This document shows, in pieces, positions 62,690 through 64,000 of a stretch of DNA of 64,000 nt. The notes beneath the pieces are model-generated. The model worked only from the letters and a program-made list of their open reading frames with translations. It made no database searches and was not told the origin of the DNA. Each line of letters begins with the position of its first letter. Within the stretch, counting starts at the first letter, position 1. A program made the position numbers and the translations under genes. Source of the DNA: Whitmania pigra (Eukaryota; Annelida; Clitellata; Hirudinida; Haemopidae); the NCBI GenBank assembly GCA_021613335.1, contig JAJTWR010000231.1, positions 3,695,001 through 3,759,000 on the forward strand, read 5' to 3'.

Positions 62690-63615
62690 CCTTAATTCTC
62701 AAGTTTTAAATTACCATAAAAAGTGAGACCAATTTCAGCCTCTTTAAATCTGGCAATATTTAAAATTAATCTCCAACACCAGTATTGGTGCAGCAAATTT
62801 AGTCACAAACTAATCAAACGTCACAAATGATCAAATTTTCAATCAAATGTCAGCTGACGCGGTCACCAACTATGAACTCGAATTTTTTTATAGTTTAACT
62901 TTTCATCCAAATATTCAATGTCTGAACAATTTTATGATTCCTTAAACATTCAACATGTGGCAAATAGCAATCGTCTTCGATAATTTCTTCGAGAAAACAT
63001 CCTAAACAACACAGGAATCAAAGTTTGAAAAGTAGTTCTCCAAACTAGCGTATTACATCCGGTAAATAAAAAATTAAGCTGGAAAATTGCACCTTGTTGC
63101 TTTAAATTTTAATTCTTTTACGCCAATAATTTTAAAAGCAATGGAGGCTTTTCGATGTAACTAGCAATCACATGTGGCACGTGATCCGTTTACTCCCAAA
63201 TAACAGGTTTTAGCAGGTCGAGTTATACGTATAAAATACGTGTATAATGTTGTCCGACTTTGCAAGACATTTGGCTGTTTAAGTTGCAATGATTAGTATA
63301 CTTGACGTTAGGCGCCACTCAACTGACATTGATGATAATACCCCGGCATCAAATGCCCATGCACCAGTTATGGATTTAGACATTGAAATAAACCCTAGGC
63401 TTAACTTCAACTTCCCCACGATTTGACCGAAATAGCTATATAATCTCTCAGCTCTTGCAATTTTCAAAAGGTCAATTAACACTTGCTGGAAATTCAAATC
63501 GCTTTATGCTTTAAAAATTATGCAAATGTTATTATAGTAGGAAACCAAATACCAAACCAGTAGGGAAATTCGTCCCTTTTTTTGCTGGATCAATAAAGTC
63601 TGATTTAGATTATTT
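62690..63615. other. Gene-free stretch, upstream of CREB
   Basis: Contains AGCTGACGCGGTCACC at about 62850 and CACGTGATCC at about 63178, possible promoter elements for CREB. The minus frame at 63279-63497 has no splice support. Confidence 0.4.
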
Positions 63616-63620
63616 ATTTC

Positions 63621-63707
63621 TCAGTTGTTAGACACATTCTGTAGAGCAATCATCAATTCTTCTAAGCTTTTGTCATTATCAGAATTAATGCTGGTGGGCT
63701 CTCCAAC
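63621..63707 (-). CDS. Terminal exon of an unidentified gene, rest beyond the window
   Basis: A splice acceptor (TTCACTTTCAG) on the minus strand opens a 29-codon frame, Val-Gly-Glu-Pro-Thr-Ser-Ile-Asn-Ser-Asp-Asn-Asp-Lys then Leu-Glu-Glu-Leu-Met-Ile-Ala-Leu-Gln, ending in TGA. An AATAAA follows within 10 bases of the stop. Upstream exons would lie past 64000. Too short to identify. Confidence 0.5.
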   Translation of the reverse strand, partial: VGEPTSINSDNDKSLEELMIALQNVSNN

Positions 63708-64000
63708 CTGAAAGTGAAGTAGCTAATAATAAAAAATTATTGAATATATAGATATACACATTTAATTGAATCTAAACTTAATCAAATGAAAAAAACATTT
63801 GCACAATCACAACAAAAAATTCATCAAATTCAAAAATTCCAACTATTCCAGATGAAGTTTCCAGCATTAAAAATTCCAACACATTCACGAAAAAAATCAA
63901 TAAATACCAAAATATAAAAACGTTAAAATTTAAATTAATTATTCTGTTGTTTTATTATTCATTTGCAAAACAAATGAGATAAAATTAAATCAAAATTACC

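Noticed and set aside
63279..63497. 72-codon minus-strand frame upstream of CREB
   Set aside because: No splice sites, no domain, and AT-rich context.

Overview
The window is nuclear DNA of a multicellular animal. Every recognisable gene is a metazoan housekeeping gene split by short GT-AG introns, the base composition is visibly AT-rich, and the repeats are of animal type: a tRNA-derived SINE, CR1/L2-like and R2-like non-LTR retrotransposons, and hAT, pogo and MULE-like DNA transposons. Several proteins (the NF45 homologue, CREB) are more divergent than in slow-evolving animals. That, with the compact introns, suggests a fast-evolving marine invertebrate, a tunicate being one possibility. 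The species assignment is a guess; nothing here fixes the phylum.

Region 1 (about 1-26 kb) is accessory DNA with no recognisable host gene. It holds a 7-bp minisatellite (0.6-0.92 kb), SINE copies, a TIR element with a broken FLYWCH zinc-finger ORF (4.44-5.82 kb), three TTA/TAA arrays of which two sit directly at LINE 3' ends, a LINE copy with a SINE and a MITE nested in it (14.1-15.3 kb), a 0.9-kb TA-flanked TIR element (16.0-16.9 kb), an R2/Nimb-type reverse transcriptase fragment (18.0-19.95 kb) and a CR1/L2-like reverse transcriptase (20.65-22.2 kb). Two orphan open frames (9.8-10.1 kb, 23.0-23.4 kb) could be exons of unrecognised genes.

Region 2 (26.3-63.7 kb) is a gene-rich block. ILF2/NF45 lies on the plus strand (26.36-29.87 kb, first exon not found) and runs tail-to-tail into PDIA3/ERp57 on the minus strand (30.2-33.1 kb). 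A 5-kb island of decayed transposons follows (34.6-37.7 kb: CR1-like RT, hAT, pogo). Then come, all on the minus strand: TIMM22 with a broken partial duplicate beside it (38.7-39.96 kb), ACTR5/ARP5 (41.3-46.3 kb), an R2 C-terminal fragment (47.5-48.3 kb), MAGT1/TUSC3 (49.96-52.7 kb), TTC1 (53.8-55.6 kb), a hAT remnant (56.8-57.6 kb), CREB (59.4-62.7 kb) and the last exon of a further gene that starts beyond the window (63.6-63.7 kb).

The host genes are functionally unrelated: RNA binding, ER oxidative folding, mitochondrial import, chromatin remodelling, N-glycosylation, a TPR co-chaperone and cAMP-dependent transcription. There is no operon-like logic beyond PDIA3 and MAGT1 both serving the ER folding and glycosylation pathway. 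The most informative signal is in the repeats: a tRNA-derived SINE whose 3' tail resembles that of the resident LINE, and a MITE present twice with perfect 9-bp target duplications.
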